Of a stretch of 64,000 nt of DNA, positions 25,152-33,148 are shown piece after piece. Made by a program: the position numbers and the translations under genes. The first letter of the stretch is position 1. Each line of letters starts with the position of its first letter. Location: positions 186,001-250,000 of the forward strand of contig JAFLBS010000002.1 of NCBI GenBank assembly GCA_017303755.1, in the 5' to 3' direction. The stretch comes from Flavobacteriales bacterium. Its GTDB lineage: Bacteria > Bacteroidota > Bacteroidia > Flavobacteriales > Flavobacteriaceae. The notes below the pieces were generated by a model that saw only the letters and a list, made by a program, of their open reading frames with translations, had not been told where the DNA came from and did not search any database.

Positions 25152-27083
25152 CTATTGTATATATTGTATTGGCAATCGCAAAGTCACTTTTGTGCCCTGA
25201 ATTGCATTATTTTCTTCTATTTCTTTAATTTCAATTTGTGCCGATTTAGAAATGGTGGCTTCCATGATTTCCAATCTCTTTTTGGTGATTTCCAACGCCA
25301 TTGATTGATGTGCGGTCATTGAGTTTTCTTTCATTTCCTTTGATTTGGTAATGCCAATTCCGTTATCAGTAATCGTACAAACCAATTGATTATTGTGTAC
25401 ATCAAAATGAACTTCAATTTTTCCTTCACCTTCCTTGGGAACTAAACCATGAAGAATGGCGTTTTCAACAAAAGGCTGAATCAATAATGGAGGTAAACCC
25501 ATATTAAATTCGACTTTTTCACTCGACACAATCGAAAAGGTAAAACTGTTGTGAAACCGCAATTGTTCTAATTCCAGATAATTTTGCAATCCTTCAATTT
25601 CTTTGTCAATCGGGATAATAGAACCTTTAGAATATTCTAACGTCAATCGCATTAATTTGGAAAATTTGGATAAGTATTTCAAGGCAGAATCCGTTCCGTT
25701 TTGTACTATAAAACTCGATATCGATCCTAAGCAATTGAATACAAAATGCGGATTCATCTGTAAATGCAAAGCTTTTTGCTCGTATTCGGTTACTTCTTTT
25801 TGAAGCGTTAATCTTCGTTTTACTTGACGTCTATTAAAAATCACAAACACTAATCCTAATAAAAGTAAACCTCCGATTATAGAAAATAAGGTAATTAGTT
25901 TTTGTCTTTTGTTCTTCTCTAAAAGCAACGATTCTTTCATTTGATATTCAAAATCCATTTCGGCTCGAACAAACTTTTTGTTGCTTTCCAGATTATTGAT
26001 GCTGTCTCGTGCTTTTACATATTCCTTGTAATGAATCAGAGATTGTTGATGATTGCCTAAAGCATCGTAAACATCGCTCAATAATTTCTCCGAATGAAAG
26101 GTTTGATCCAACAGGCCGACTTCTTGAGCATTGTTCAACGATTGAGTAGCATATTTAATAGCTTCAGAATTGTTCTTCTGTTCATAATTCAGTTGACCTA
26201 AATTGTACAAAACCAATGAAGCTCCGTGTTTGTTTTGCATCTCTTCATACATCTCAAGTGATTGGGTATATGAAGAAATAGCTTCGTTTATTTGATTTTG
26301 ATTTTTGTAATAATCGCCTAAGTAGTTTTTCAATAAGGCAAATCCACGTTGATTATCAATTTTTTCAAATAGCTTTTCTGCTTTTTTATAGTAGTTGAAT
26401 GCTTCAGATGAATTTCCTTGCTCAAAATAAATCACACCAATGTTAGTGAGTGATGTAGCTGCGGCTTGTTCTCCAATTTCCTCTTGAATTTGTAGTGCTT
26501 TTTTGAAATAATGAAGTGCTTTCGGATTATTTCCTTGTGATTTATATACAATTCCGATGTTATTATAGGCTTTCGAAACATTGTTTTTCTGCCCAATTGC
26601 CAAATAAATTTTCAGTGCTTTTTGATAATTTTCTAATGCTAACGAATAATTATTTTCTTCAGAAGCAATTACTCCAATACTGGCATAAGCTTTAGCCAAT
26701 CCATTTTTAATTTCTTTGGAATCGTCATCTTCAGCTAAGACACTAAAATTGGTTTTTGCTTTTTCAAAATCAACTTTGGCTTGCTTGTAATTCCCTAAAA
26801 TAATATTCGAATTTCCTTTGTTTAAAAATGAAGTTGCCAATCCAAATGGATAGTTGATTTTTTTGGATAAAGAGGCCGCTTTTTGTGCATAAAAAGCGGT
26901 AGAGTCAGGGTTGCTTTCTTTGTACTTGTTAGAAATATGATTGTATAAATTAGCTTTTGCAGTATCAATTTTAGTAACAAGTAAAACACGTTTTAAACTA
27001 TCAATTTCCTGATTTTGAGCAGAACTCATTCCGCAAAAAATCAGGAGTAGAAATAAACGCAGTACAGATAATTTCTTTTTCAA
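25152..27083 (-). CDS. TPR-containing LytS-like sensor histidine kinase
   Basis: A 643-residue membrane kinase. A signal peptide (MKKKLSVLRLFLLLIFCGMS) is followed by a periplasmic array of about seven TPRs (residues 40-350; motif AYNNIGIVYKSQGNNPKALH), one membrane segment (LITLFSIIGGLLLLGLVFVI, about 395), a coiled coil, and a His_kinase-type dimerisation region with LQMNPHFVFNCLGSISSF. The C-terminal ATPase has the N-box PFVENAILHGLVP and the G-box DNGIGI. It phosphorylates the adjacent LytTR regulator. The TPR sensor probably binds a protein or peptide in the periplasm; the signal is unknown. Confidence 0.93.
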   Translation of the reverse strand: MKKKLSVLRLFLLLIFCGMSSAQNQEIDSLKRVLLVTKIDTAKANLYNHISNKYKESNPDSTAFYAQKAASLSKKINYPFGLATSFLNKGNSNIILGNYKQAKVDFEKAKTNFSVLAEDDDSKEIKNGLAKAYASIGVIASEENNYSLALENYQKALKIYLAIGQKNNVSKAYNNIGIVYKSQGNNPKALHYFKKALQIQEEIGEQAAATSLTNIGVIYFEQGNSSEAFNYYKKAEKLFEKIDNQRGFALLKNYLGDYYKNQNQINEAISSYTQSLEMYEEMQNKHGASLVLYNLGQLNYEQKNNSEAIKYATQSLNNAQEVGLLDQTFHSEKLLSDVYDALGNHQQSLIHYKEYVKARDSINNLESNKKFVRAEMDFEYQMKESLLLEKNKRQKLITLFSIIGGLLLLGLVFVIFNRRQVKRRLTLQKEVTEYEQKALHLQMNPHFVFNCLGSISSFIVQNGTDSALKYLSKFSKLMRLTLEYSKGSIIPIDKEIEGLQNYLELEQLRFHNSFTFSIVSSEKVEFNMGLPPLLIQPFVENAILHGLVPKEGEGKIEVHFDVHNNQLVCTITDNGIGITKSKEMKENSMTAHQSMALEITKKRLEIMEATISKSAQIEIKEIEENNAIQGTKVTLRLPIQYIQ

Positions 27084-27108
27084 AACATTAGTTTTTAACT
27101 TAGCAAAA

Positions 27109-27116
27109 CAAAGATA
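27109..27116 (-). promoter_or_regulatory. Promoter -7 element for the TPR-kinase operon
   Basis: TATCTTTG on the minus strand matches TAnnTTTG, 25 bp before the kinase start codon. It is the only good promoter element seen before the four-gene minus-strand run. Confidence 0.5.
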
Positions 27117-27184
27117 GAGTAAGTTTTTGGTTTAAATGGAGTCACTTATTATTTGATGGTTTTGACTTATTAATTCCGATAAGT

Positions 27185-27263
27185 GATTTATATCTTTCGA
27201 AAACTATTTTGGATGTAACTATATTTATTTACCAACTTTATGAGATTTATCAGTTTCGAAAAC
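27185..27263. promoter_or_regulatory. Paired operator-like direct repeats before the carboxylase operon
   Basis: Two 20-bp sites of form GATTTAT-nnn-TTTCGAAAAC at 27185-27204 and 27244-27263, identical at 17 of 20 positions (only the three spacer bases differ). Each carries the palindromic core TTTCGAAA. They lie in the divergent region between the TPR-kinase and the biotin carboxyl carrier gene, 42-120 bp before the latter. A transcription-factor binding role is inferred. Confidence 0.5.
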
Positions 27264-27304
27264 GTTTTCTTTTACTAAATTTACTCCAAATAAATTAAAG
27301 CCTT

Positions 27305-27790
27305 ATGAGTACAACTTATAAACTTTCGGTCAATCATTCTACTTCCTTTGAATTGACAGAAAGTGACCTTCAAAATTTGGACGCCGTAAGTACCGGTGAA
27401 AACAAATTCCACATCCTTAAAGAGAATAAACCTTACAAAGCCGAAATTGTTTCTGCTGATTTCATTGCTAAAAAATACACTGTCAAAGTCAATAACAATA
27501 CTTATGAAGTGGCTATTTCAGATGCATTGGATATCCTTATTCAAAGTATGGGAATTGAACGCGGTCGAACCAAAGTGGTGAATGCCATCAAAGCACCAAT
27601 GCCAGGATTAATATTGGAAATCAGTGTAGAAGTAGGTCAAGAAGTAAAAGAAAACGACCCGCTTTTAATTCTAGAAGCCATGAAAATGGAAAACAGTTTC
27701 CTTTCTCCACGAAATGGTACTATCAAATCCATCGCAGTTCAAAAAGGAATGGCGGTTGATAAAGGACAATTATTAATTGAATTTGAATAG
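27305..27790 (+). CDS. Biotin carboxyl carrier protein of acyl-CoA carboxylase
   Basis: A 161-residue cytosolic protein whose C-terminal 75 residues form a biotinyl-lipoyl domain with the biotinylation motif EAMKMEN (Lys127) and the preceding APMPGLILEI loop. The N-terminal half is a short linking domain as in the carrier subunits of propionyl/acyl-CoA carboxylases, rather than the Pro/Ala-rich AccB linker. It is the first gene of a three-gene operon with biotin carboxylase and carboxyltransferase. Together they carboxylate acetyl-CoA or propionyl-CoA; the beta-subunit type favours propionyl-CoA. Confidence 0.93.
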   Translation: MSTTYKLSVNHSTSFELTESDLQNLDAVSTGENKFHILKENKPYKAEIVSADFIAKKYTVKVNNNTYEVAISDALDILIQSMGIERGRTKVVNAIKAPMPGLILEISVEVGQEVKENDPLLILEAMKMENSFLSPRNGTIKSIAVQKGMAVDKGQLLIEFE

Positions 27791-27810
27791 CCAACGGTTT
27801 TAACCGTTGG
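27791..27810. repeat. Hairpin between carrier and carboxylase genes
   Basis: Perfect 9-bp palindromic stem CCAACGGTT-TT-AACCGTTGG directly after the stop codon, with no T-run, so not a classical terminator. A related hairpin ends the operon (30919). It may modulate transcript stability between the subunit genes. Confidence 0.6.
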
Positions 27811-27824
27811 GTAAATAAAATAAA

Positions 27825-29279
27825 ATGACAAAAAAAATAACCAAAATATTAGTGGCCAATCGCGGTGAAATTGCCATTCGCGTTATGAAAACGGCCAAAA
27901 AAATGGGCATCAAAACGGTAGCAGTTTTTTCTACTGCTGATCGAAATGCACTGCATGTAAAATACGCAGATGAAGCAGTTTGTATTGGTGAAGCCGCTTC
28001 CAGTCAATCGTATTTGCGCGGTGATAAAATTGTTGAAGTCTGCAAACAATTGGGTGTAGACGCAGTTCATCCGGGTTACGGATTTTTAAGTGAAAATTCC
28101 GCTTTCGCCGAAGAATGTGAAAAAAACAACATCATTTTCATCGGTCCAAAATCGAAAGCAATCGAAATGATGGGAAGCAAACTCGCTGCCAAAGAAGCCG
28201 TAATGAAATACGATATTCCAATGGTTCCCGGAGTAGATCACGCTATTATTGATGTTGAAGAAGCCAAGAAAACAGCCAAAGCAGTTGGATTCCCTATTCT
28301 GATTAAGGCATCAGCTGGCGGTGGCGGAAAAGGAATGCGTATTGTTGAAAAAGAGGAAGATTTCGAATCACAAATGAATCGTGCCATCAGTGAAGCCACT
28401 TCTGCTTTTGGTGATGGATCCGTTTTTATTGAAAAATACGTTACTAAACCGCGCCACATCGAAATACAAATTATGGCTGACAGTCACGGAAATGTATTAT
28501 ATGTTTTTGAACGCGAATGCAGTATTCAACGTCGACACCAAAAAGTAGTCGAAGAAGCGCCATCGTGTATTTTAACGCCAGAAAAGCGCAAAGAAATGGG
28601 TGAAGCTGCCGTAAAAGTAGCTCGCGCTTGTGACTATTTGGGAGCTGGAACGGTTGAGTTTTTAATGGATGCTGATCATAATTTTTATTTCCTCGAAATG
28701 AATACGCGTTTGCAAGTAGAACATCCAGTAACTGAAATGATTTCGGGCTTGGATTTGGTCGAATTGCAAATTCGAGTGGCTCGTGGTGAAGAATTAACCA
28801 TCAAACAAGAAGATTTAGTGATTCACGGTCACGCAATGGAACTTCGTGTGTATGCTGAGGATTCGATGAATGATTTCCTACCGAATGTTGGCTTTTTAAG
28901 CAAATACCAATTGCCAGAAGGAGAAGGAATTAGAGTTGATAACGGAATTGAAGAAGGAATGGACGTACCCATTTACTACGATCCGATGTTGTCTAAATTG
29001 GTGACGTACGGTAAAACACGTGAAGAATCTATTGAGTTGATGATCAAAGCCATCGATAATTACCATGTTGAAGGTGTTGCAACTACATTACCTTTTGGAA
29101 AATTTGTAATGGAACACGAAGCGTTTCGCTCGGGCGATTTTGATACTGGATTTGTAAAAGCGTATTACGATGCCGAAAAACTAAAATCATCTCTGGATAA
29201 AGAAGCAGAAATAGCTGCTTTACTAGCATTGCGTCAGTATGTAGAGGATAAAAAAATATTGAGATTACCGATTAATTAA
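27825..29279 (+). CDS. Biotin carboxylase subunit of acyl-CoA carboxylase
   Basis: A 484-residue ATP-grasp enzyme that carboxylates carrier-bound biotin with bicarbonate and ATP. Motifs: N-terminal KILVANRGEIAIRVMKTAKK, the glycine-rich loop KASAGGGGKGMRIV, ERECSIQRRHQKVVEEAPS, and EMNTRLQVEHPVTEMISGLD with the catalytic Glu and Arg. The length is slightly longer than AccC of fatty-acid synthesis (about 450), as in propionyl-CoA carboxylase type subunits that lack the fused carrier domain. It is in operon order carrier, carboxylase, carboxyltransferase. Confidence 0.95.
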   Translation: MTKKITKILVANRGEIAIRVMKTAKKMGIKTVAVFSTADRNALHVKYADEAVCIGEAASSQSYLRGDKIVEVCKQLGVDAVHPGYGFLSENSAFAEECEKNNIIFIGPKSKAIEMMGSKLAAKEAVMKYDIPMVPGVDHAIIDVEEAKKTAKAVGFPILIKASAGGGGKGMRIVEKEEDFESQMNRAISEATSAFGDGSVFIEKYVTKPRHIEIQIMADSHGNVLYVFERECSIQRRHQKVVEEAPSCILTPEKRKEMGEAAVKVARACDYLGAGTVEFLMDADHNFYFLEMNTRLQVEHPVTEMISGLDLVELQIRVARGEELTIKQEDLVIHGHAMELRVYAEDSMNDFLPNVGFLSKYQLPEGEGIRVDNGIEEGMDVPIYYDPMLSKLVTYGKTREESIELMIKAIDNYHVEGVATTLPFGKFVMEHEAFRSGDFDTGFVKAYYDAEKLKSSLDKEAEIAALLALRQYVEDKKILRLPIN

Positions 29280-29288
29280 TAGTATAAT

Positions 29289-29354
29289 GTATACTGTATA
29301 GATGTAGAATGAAAAATTCAAAGAGCAATATACAGTGTACAATTTACAGTATAC
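29289..29354 (+). promoter_or_regulatory. Alternative-pairing inverted repeats before the beta subunit
   Basis: GTATACTGTA (29289-29298) can pair perfectly with TACAGTATAC (29345-29354), or with one G-U wobble with TACAGTGTAC (29331-29340). The downstream arm ends 8 bp before the start codon at 29363, so one pairing could cover the ribosome binding region. It could also be a degenerate low-complexity intergenic repeat. Confidence 0.35.
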
Positions 29355-29362
29355 AAGAAAAA

Positions 29363-30904
29363 ATGGAAGACAAAATCAAAATATTAAACGATAAAATAGC
29401 TTTAGCCAAATTAGGTGGAGGCGAAAAACGAATTGCCAAACAACACGAGAAAAAGAAATTAACCGCTCGCGAGCGCGTTGAATATTTACTCGATGAAGGT
29501 TCGTTTGAAGAAATCGGAATGTTGGTAACCCATCGTACTACCGATTTCGGTATGGAAAAAGAAATTTACTACGGTGATGGTGTAATTACGGGTTACGGAA
29601 CCATAAATGGTCGTGTAGTATATGTTTTTGCGCAAGATTTCACCGTTTTTGGTGGTGCGTTATCCGAAACACATGCCGAAAAAATATGCAAAGTAATGGA
29701 TATGGCCTTACGAAGCGGGGCACCCATGATTGGTCTAAACGATTCGGGTGGTGCTCGTATTCAAGAAGGTGTTCGTTCTCTCGGAGGTTATGCTGATATT
29801 TTTTACAGAAATGTACAATCGAGTGGTGTGATTCCACAGATTTCGGCGATTATGGGTCCATGTGCTGGTGGAGCAGTGTATTCGCCTGCCATGACCGATT
29901 TTACTATGATGGTTGAAGGCAACAGTTATATGTTTGTTACGGGTCCGAATGTGGTGAAAACCGTTACCAACGAAGAAGTAACTTCGGAAGAATTGGGTGG
30001 AGCCAGTACACATTCAACTAAATCGGGTGTAGCACATGTAACTTCTCCAAACGGAATTGAATGTTTGGAAGACATCAAGAAAATGTTGAGTTATATGCCA
30101 CAAAATAATCGCGAAACTACGCCTAAATTACCTTATGTTTTAGGAGATGAAGTACGCGAAAAATTAGACACAATTGTGCCTGATAACGCCAACAAGCCAT
30201 ACGATATGCACGATGTAATTGATAACATCATTGATGAAGATTCATTCTTTGAAATTCACAAAGATTTTGCCGAAAACATTATTGTTGGTTTTGCTCGTTT
30301 GGGCGGAAGAAGCATCGGAATTGTGGCTAATAATCCAAAGTTTTTAGCAGGATGTTTGGATGTGAAAAGTTCGATAAAAGGTGCGCGATTTGTGCGTTTC
30401 TGCGACTGTTTTAATATTCCGTTGTTAGTGTTAGAAGATGTACCAGGATTCTTACCTGGAACCGATCAAGAGTGGAATGGAATCATAGTTCACGGAGCAA
30501 AATTGTTGTATGCTTTCAGTGAAGCGACTGTTCCGAGAGTAACTGTAATCACACGTAAAGCCTACGGTGGTGCTTACGATGTAATGAACTCAAAACACAT
30601 TGGTGCCGACATGAATTTTGCTTGGCCAAGTGCCGAAATTGCAGTAATGGGAGCCAAAGGTGCTTCTGAAATTATCTTCAAAAAAGAAATCAGTGAAGCG
30701 ACTGATCCAACTGCTAAATTGTTGGAAAAAGAAGCAGAATATGCCGATTTATTTGCTAATCCGTATACGGCAGCGCAACGCGGATTTATTGATGAGGTAA
30801 TTTTGCCAAAAGATACACGCAGAAAATTATTAAAAGCATTCAGCATGCTCGAAAATAAAGTTGTCGATACTCCCAAACGCAAACACGGAAATATTCCGTT
30901 GTAA
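29363..30904 (+). CDS. Acyl-CoA carboxylase beta subunit (carboxyltransferase)
   Basis: A 513-residue carboxyltransferase with both crotonase-fold halves: N-terminal [20 protein letters not shown] and [17 protein letters not shown]-terminal [20 protein letters not shown] and [19 protein letters not shown]. The Asp in the second half ([11 protein letters not shown]) is the position linked in this family to propionyl- rather than acetyl-CoA preference, so propionyl-CoA carboxylase is the likeliest identity. The start at 29363 ([16 protein letters not shown]) is preferred over 29309 because the extra 18 residues are encoded by repeat-like intergenic sequence. Last gene of the operon. Confidence 0.94.
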   Translation: MEDKIKILNDKIALAKLGGGEKRIAKQHEKKKLTARERVEYLLDEGSFEEIGMLVTHRTTDFGMEKEIYYGDGVITGYGTINGRVVYVFAQDFTVFGGALSETHAEKICKVMDMALRSGAPMIGLNDSGGARIQEGVRSLGGYADIFYRNVQSSGVIPQISAIMGPCAGGAVYSPAMTDFTMMVEGNSYMFVTGPNVVKTVTNEEVTSEELGGASTHSTKSGVAHVTSPNGIECLEDIKKMLSYMPQNNRETTPKLPYVLGDEVREKLDTIVPDNANKPYDMHDVIDNIIDEDSFFEIHKDFAENIIVGFARLGGRSIGIVANNPKFLAGCLDVKSSIKGARFVRFCDCFNIPLLVLEDVPGFLPGTDQEWNGIIVHGAKLLYAFSEATVPRVTVITRKAYGGAYDVMNSKHIGADMNFAWPSAEIAVMGAKGASEIIFKKEISEATDPTAKLLEKEAEYADLFANPYTAAQRGFIDEVILPKDTRRKLLKAFSMLENKVVDTPKRKHGNIPL

Positions 30905-30918
30905 TTGAATCTTATTAT

Positions 30919-30944
30919 CCTAACAGGTTTTCAAAACCGTTAGG
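30919..30944. repeat. Hairpin after the carboxylase operon
   Basis: CCTAACaGGTTTT-C-AAAACCgTTAGG forms a stem with one bulge. It resembles the hairpin at 27791 in the same operon and precedes a strong terminator. Confidence 0.55.
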
Positions 30945-30953
30945 TATTAAAAT

Positions 30954-30985
30954 AAAAAATCCGCTTTTAAAAGCGGATTTTTTAT
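30954..30985. terminator. Bidirectional terminator, carboxylase operon / GH18 gene
   Basis: Perfect arms AAAAATCCGCTTTT / AAAAGCGGATTTTT with T-run on either strand, between the convergent genes ending at 30904 and 30988. Confidence 0.9.
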
Positions 30986-30987
30986 TT

Positions 30988-31818
30988 TTAACTCACTGCT
31001 TGTTTCATAGTACTGACCCAACCCGCAGGATTTATATTTTCAGTAGTGTCATTAGCATTGTAAAATTCCCAACCCATTGCACCACCAATTTGTCCGCTGT
31101 ATTGTTTGTTGAGACTGGATAAGGTTTGTGCAACAGTTGCTATAGCAACATAACCACTACCGTCACTCGGGTTGGTTAAAGAACCACCAACAATTTGTTG
31201 CGGTGAATACCCATTGCTGATAATGGAATTATAATCATAATCGTTGGCCAATGTTCCAAAACCACTATAAAATTGAACGTTAAACCAATCAATTGAGCCT
31301 TTTAGTGTAGACCAATCAATTCCAGAAAGTGGATCATTATTTCCCGATTGTAAAGCAGAGCAAACTGGTGCAGAAGTAATGTAGAAATTGGAAGGGAAAT
31401 CATTACGTAAATCGATGATAAATCGTTGAATATCGCTTTGTGCTACTGGTTCTTCCACATCCAAATCAACTCCATCGAAATGATAGTTTTGCAACATACT
31501 TTTAAATAGAGGATAAAAGGTGTTGTAATCATTAAAAAGTGTTGAATAAGCTCCGCCAGCACCACCTAACATTGCAATTAAAAGTGTACCATTTTGTTGT
31601 GCTTTTTGCAAAACAGGCCACAACGAGTTGTACATAGGATCGTTTGGAGTATTGTCATTCAAGTGGATGTAAGGAATGTCTTTTCCGCCTATGCTATCAT
31701 ATCCAAAGTGAAATGACGATAAATTAATGGCAGTTAAACTTCCATAACATTGAGGTAAAACATTTAAATTTTGTAGTGTTTGTAAATAAACGACTACTCG
31801 GTTACTTGTTGTGTTCAT
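30988..31818 (-). CDS. GH18-family glycoside hydrolase without signal peptide
   Basis: A 276-residue single-domain protein of glycoside hydrolase family 18 (chitinase or endo-N-acetylglucosaminidase). The catalytic motif FDGVDLDVEEP gives D115-x-x-D118-x-D120-x-E122, with Glu122 as acid. Other strands fit a TIM barrel: SSFHFGYDSI, LLIAMLGGAGGA, WFNVQFYSGFG and GGAMGWEFYN. There is no signal peptide, carbohydrate-binding module or T9SS tail, which is odd for a polysaccharide hydrolase. It follows the lipase gene by 24 bp on the same strand, so they are a two-gene unit. The substrate may be chitin, a glycan or peptidoglycan-like polymer. Confidence 0.87.
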   Translation of the reverse strand: MNTTSNRVVVYLQTLQNLNVLPQCYGSLTAINLSSFHFGYDSIGGKDIPYIHLNDNTPNDPMYNSLWPVLQKAQQNGTLLIAMLGGAGGAYSTLFNDYNTFYPLFKSMLQNYHFDGVDLDVEEPVAQSDIQRFIIDLRNDFPSNFYITSAPVCSALQSGNNDPLSGIDWSTLKGSIDWFNVQFYSGFGTLANDYDYNSIISNGYSPQQIVGGSLTNPSDGSGYVAIATVAQTLSSLNKQYSGQIGGAMGWEFYNANDTTENINPAGWVSTMKQAVS

Positions 31819-31842
31819 GTTTTTTAGTATTAGATAGTTATT

Positions 31843-32772
31843 TTAATTGCAAACGTTGGGAGCAATAGCGCTCATGTAACCATAACCGCAACGCGAATTA
31901 TGTGCATTGGCAAAAAGACTAAAATCTCCTGCAATTAGTGCAGTACAGATGTCTTGCAATTGTTGTGATGCCAATGTGTTGGTCATTGGTACTAATGTAT
32001 AAACTCCATTAATAGGGTTTGGAATGTAAAATGTGGTATTCAACGTACCTACTGCAGAGTAACCCAACAACCCAATAGCAGTAATGGCAACTGCTGCAGC
32101 TACACCCTCAATTGTGCCCAATTTTAAGAAATAGAAATCCAAAGTTCCTGCTGTGGTTGGAGCTGGAGGTAATAGAGGAACGATGTCTAAATAGTTTTCA
32201 TATAAAAAGGTATCGGGAAATAATTTATTATAAGCCGTTGCATAATCAGAAGTACCTGAAAGCGGTGGTGCAAACAGATAAACTGATGTAGCATAGATTC
32301 CGAGATTGGATAAATAATAAGCTGCAATTGGCGCCATTCCGGCTCCTTTGCTGTGTCCAGTTATGTATAATTTTGCAGAAGGATTGGCTTTTAGTAAACT
32401 TTTAATTTGCATTACGATGGGTGCTAAAATGGCATTGACTGCATTGTTGAAACCATCGTGCACTTTACCTTGAATTCCAGTGACAGCTACTGGTTTTACT
32501 AACAGATCGTTTACCCAATCCATAATCGAATTGTAGACCGTTCCTCTGAATGCTAGAACGATTCCGTCTTGATTGATTCCCACTGTGCAAGCCGCATTGG
32601 AATTGTTGGCATCGCTACCAATCATTACTGGTGGCGTTGAATAACCTACGCCCGAATAATAGGGTTCAGTTTGTGGAGTTGGACCCGTTGGTGGATATAC
32701 AAATGGAATGGAATAGGTGAGTACGCTTGCGCAAAGCATTCTTCCTTCGATGGTGGTGGCTACTGTTGACAT
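31843..32772 (-). CDS. Class 3 lipase-like alpha/beta hydrolase without signal peptide
   Basis: A 309-residue alpha/beta hydrolase of the fungal-lipase-like (class 3) family. The nucleophile Ser141 sits in LYITGHSKGAGM; upstream VLAFRGTVYNSIMDWVNDLL matches the oxyanion-hole strand, and ENYLDIVPLLPP supplies a likely acidic residue. A catalytic His is not certain; NAHNSRCGYG near the C-terminus is a candidate. A hydrophobic stretch (IEGVAAAVAITAIGLLGYSA) near residues 215-240 could insert in a membrane. No signal peptide or sorting tail. It is the first gene of a unit with the GH18 gene, suggesting that both act on one structure or are exported by a non-classical route. Confidence 0.82.
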   Translation of the reverse strand: MSTVATTIEGRMLCASVLTYSIPFVYPPTGPTPQTEPYYSGVGYSTPPVMIGSDANNSNAACTVGINQDGIVLAFRGTVYNSIMDWVNDLLVKPVAVTGIQGKVHDGFNNAVNAILAPIVMQIKSLLKANPSAKLYITGHSKGAGMAPIAAYYLSNLGIYATSVYLFAPPLSGTSDYATAYNKLFPDTFLYENYLDIVPLLPPAPTTAGTLDFYFLKLGTIEGVAAAVAITAIGLLGYSAVGTLNTTFYIPNPINGVYTLVPMTNTLASQQLQDICTALIAGDFSLFANAHNSRCGYGYMSAIAPNVCN

Positions 32773-32926
32773 GATTTTTGAATTAAAGAGTTTATTGAAA
32801 CAAATTTCTTTAAACAGTATAGTTCATTGTAGCGTAAAAATCCCTGTTTTTTGGATTAGGTAGAATTACGTAATTATTGAATATCAGTTGATTAGAATTA
32901 CTGATTTTGTGTACGACGTTTCTAAA

Positions 32927-33013
32927 CTAGCCCCGATTGCAGCAACTATCCTCGCAGAGATAGTGCGAAAAGCGGGAACATGGACTACAAGAATGCCCAA
33001 GCCTTTTGCTTCC
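32927..33013 (+). repeat. Dispersed structured intergenic element, copy 2
   Basis: Within the 376-bp gap 32773-33148. Flanks CTAGCCCCGATTGCAGC and AGCGGGAACATGGACTACAA, then GAATGCCCAAGCC, enclose the hairpin ACTATC-n8-GATAGT. The inverted copy at 38822-38915 shares both flanks with few changes but has a different, also self-complementary core. The rest of the gap holds no feature I can name apart from the likely promoter region of the gene at 33149. Confidence 0.75.
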
Positions 33014-33148
33014 AAAAACTCAGTAAAATCAACACCTCAGAACGGTTAGGTTTAAATTTAAGTTAAAAAACCGAGGTAAAATGGCATTTTTTTGCTAACT
33101 TGTGCCACTTTTTATTGGGTACAAATGTGCCTCCAAAAATCTATTTTC

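Noticed and set aside
29309..29362. Extended N-terminus of the carboxyltransferase
   Set aside because: The additional 18 residues come from repeat-like intergenic sequence; the conserved start is at 29363.
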